NCBI GenBank assembly: GCA_016867725.1
Contig: VGIX01000039.1
Span: 1 to 15,376, forward strand
Reading direction: 5' to 3'
From: Candidatus Effluviviaceae Genus I sp.
Lineage (GTDB): Bacteria; Joyebacterota; Joyebacteria; Joyebacterales; Joyebacteraceae
Length of the DNA: 15,376 nt
A program made the position numbers and the translations under genes. Of this stretch, positions 14,825 to 15,376 are shown in pieces; positions within the stretch are counted from its first letter, which is position 1, and every line of letters starts with the position of its first letter. The notes beneath the pieces were generated by a model that was given only the letters and a program-made list of their open reading frames with translations, did not search any database and was not told where the DNA came from.

Positions 14825-15376
14825 ATGAAGTGGAAGAACCTTAGGATGCCGGAGGGGATCGCCTGGGACCAGCAGACGCTGACGCCCTCGTACGGCAAGC
14901 TCGTGGCCAAGCCTCTCGAGCGCGGCTACGGCATCACGATCGGCAACTCCCTCAGGCGCGTCCTTCTCTCGTCGCTCCAGGGCGCGGCAGTGACCGCGGT
15001 CAGGATCGACGGCGCACTGCACGAGTTCACCGCCGTGCCCGGGGTGACCGAGGACGTGACGGAGATCGTGCTGAACCTCAAGCAGCTCCGCCTCAAGCTC
15101 CACAGCGACGGCCCGGAGACGCTTCACCTCCGGCGGGACGCCGAGGGCATCGTGAAGGCCGCGGACTTCCAGCCCAACACGAACGTTGAGATCATGAACC
15201 CGGACCACCACATCGCCACGCTCGGGGCGGACGCGAAGCTCGTGATGGAGGTGTCTATCGGGGCCGGCCGCGGGTACGTCCAAGCGGAGGACCACGGGTT
15301 CGACGACAAGCCCATCGGGTTCATCGCGGTGGACTCGGTGTTCTCGCCGGTGAAGAAGGTGAGCTACGAGGTCGAG
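14825..15376 (+). CDS. rpoA: DNA-directed RNA polymerase subunit alpha (partial, N-terminal domain)
   Basis: 184 codons are visible and the frame is still open at the last base; the C-terminal domain that binds promoter UP elements and activators lies beyond. The N-terminal domain shows PLERGYGITIGNSLRRVLLS (30-49), where R45 aligns with the E. coli residue used for beta binding, and GAAVTAVRIDGALHEFTAVP (53-72) followed by GVTEDVTEIVLNLKQLRL. Near the end is IGFIAVDSVFSPVKKVSYEV. This domain dimerises and starts polymerase assembly. AAGGAGG at 14808-14814 lies 10 nt before the ATG. It is 50 nt after rpsD, the standard alpha operon order; rplQ would be expected next. Confidence 0.98.
   Translation, partial: MKWKNLRMPEGIAWDQQTLTPSYGKLVAKPLERGYGITIGNSLRRVLLSSLQGAAVTAVRIDGALHEFTAVPGVTEDVTEIVLNLKQLRLKLHSDGPETLHLRRDAEGIVKAADFQPNTNVEIMNPDHHIATLGADAKLVMEVSIGAGRGYVQAEDHGFDDKPIGFIAVDSVFSPVKKVSYEVE

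Overview
The window is one uninterrupted stretch of the bacterial translation supercluster (str-S10-spc-alpha), with every gene on the + strand. It starts in the last 41 codons of tuf (EF-Tu) and ends in rpoA after 184 codons. In between lie 29 complete genes: rpsJ, rplC, rplD, rplW, rplB, rpsS, rplV, rpsC, rplP, rpmC, rpsQ, rplN, rplX, rplE, rpsZ (type Z S14), rpsH, rplF, rplR, rpsE, rpmD, rplO, secY, adk, map, infA, rpmJ, rpsM, rpsK and rpsD. No gene is broken or missing, and none is foreign. Three junctions overlap (rplD/rplW, rpsE/rpmD, adk/map), all other gaps are 11-88 nt, and no stretch of 300 bases lacks a gene.

The organism is a bacterium with a G+C-rich genome (about two thirds G+C by eye, third codon positions almost always G or C). 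The block adk-map-infA-rpmJ between secY and rpsM, and tuf placed 11 nt before rpsJ, are common outside the Gammaproteobacteria. L2 reads DHPMGGGEG where E. coli has DHPHGGGEG; from memory the Met form is frequent in Bacteroidetes and relatives. With the high G+C this hints at a high-GC phylum of the wider FCB group or a candidate phylum near it, but this is a weak inference. S4, S14, L24 and L36 all carry zinc-binding cysteine sets.

Layout: 1-126 is the tail of the str operon; 138-5802 is the S10 operon (S10 to S17); 5831-11442 is the spc operon (L14 to SecY); 11495-13326 is adk-map-infA-rpmJ; 13351-15376 is the alpha operon (S13, S11, S4, RNA polymerase alpha). Short spacing, overlapping stops and starts and the lack of any visible terminator suggest cotranscription and coupled translation. 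The products form large parts of both ribosomal subunits, start translation (IF1), trim the N-terminal Met (MetAP), export proteins (SecY), balance adenine nucleotides (Adk) and begin RNA polymerase assembly (alpha).

I see no undescribed system. The points worth a second look are modest: an extra ~110-residue Gly/Arg/Pro-rich repeat tail on S3, a Lys/Ala tail on the neighbouring L22, an adenylate kinase LID with an odd CxxC...CxC set and no Tyr-His, good hairpins in the gaps before rplE, rpsH, rplV and adk, and a skew of TTG/GTG starts towards small-subunit proteins.
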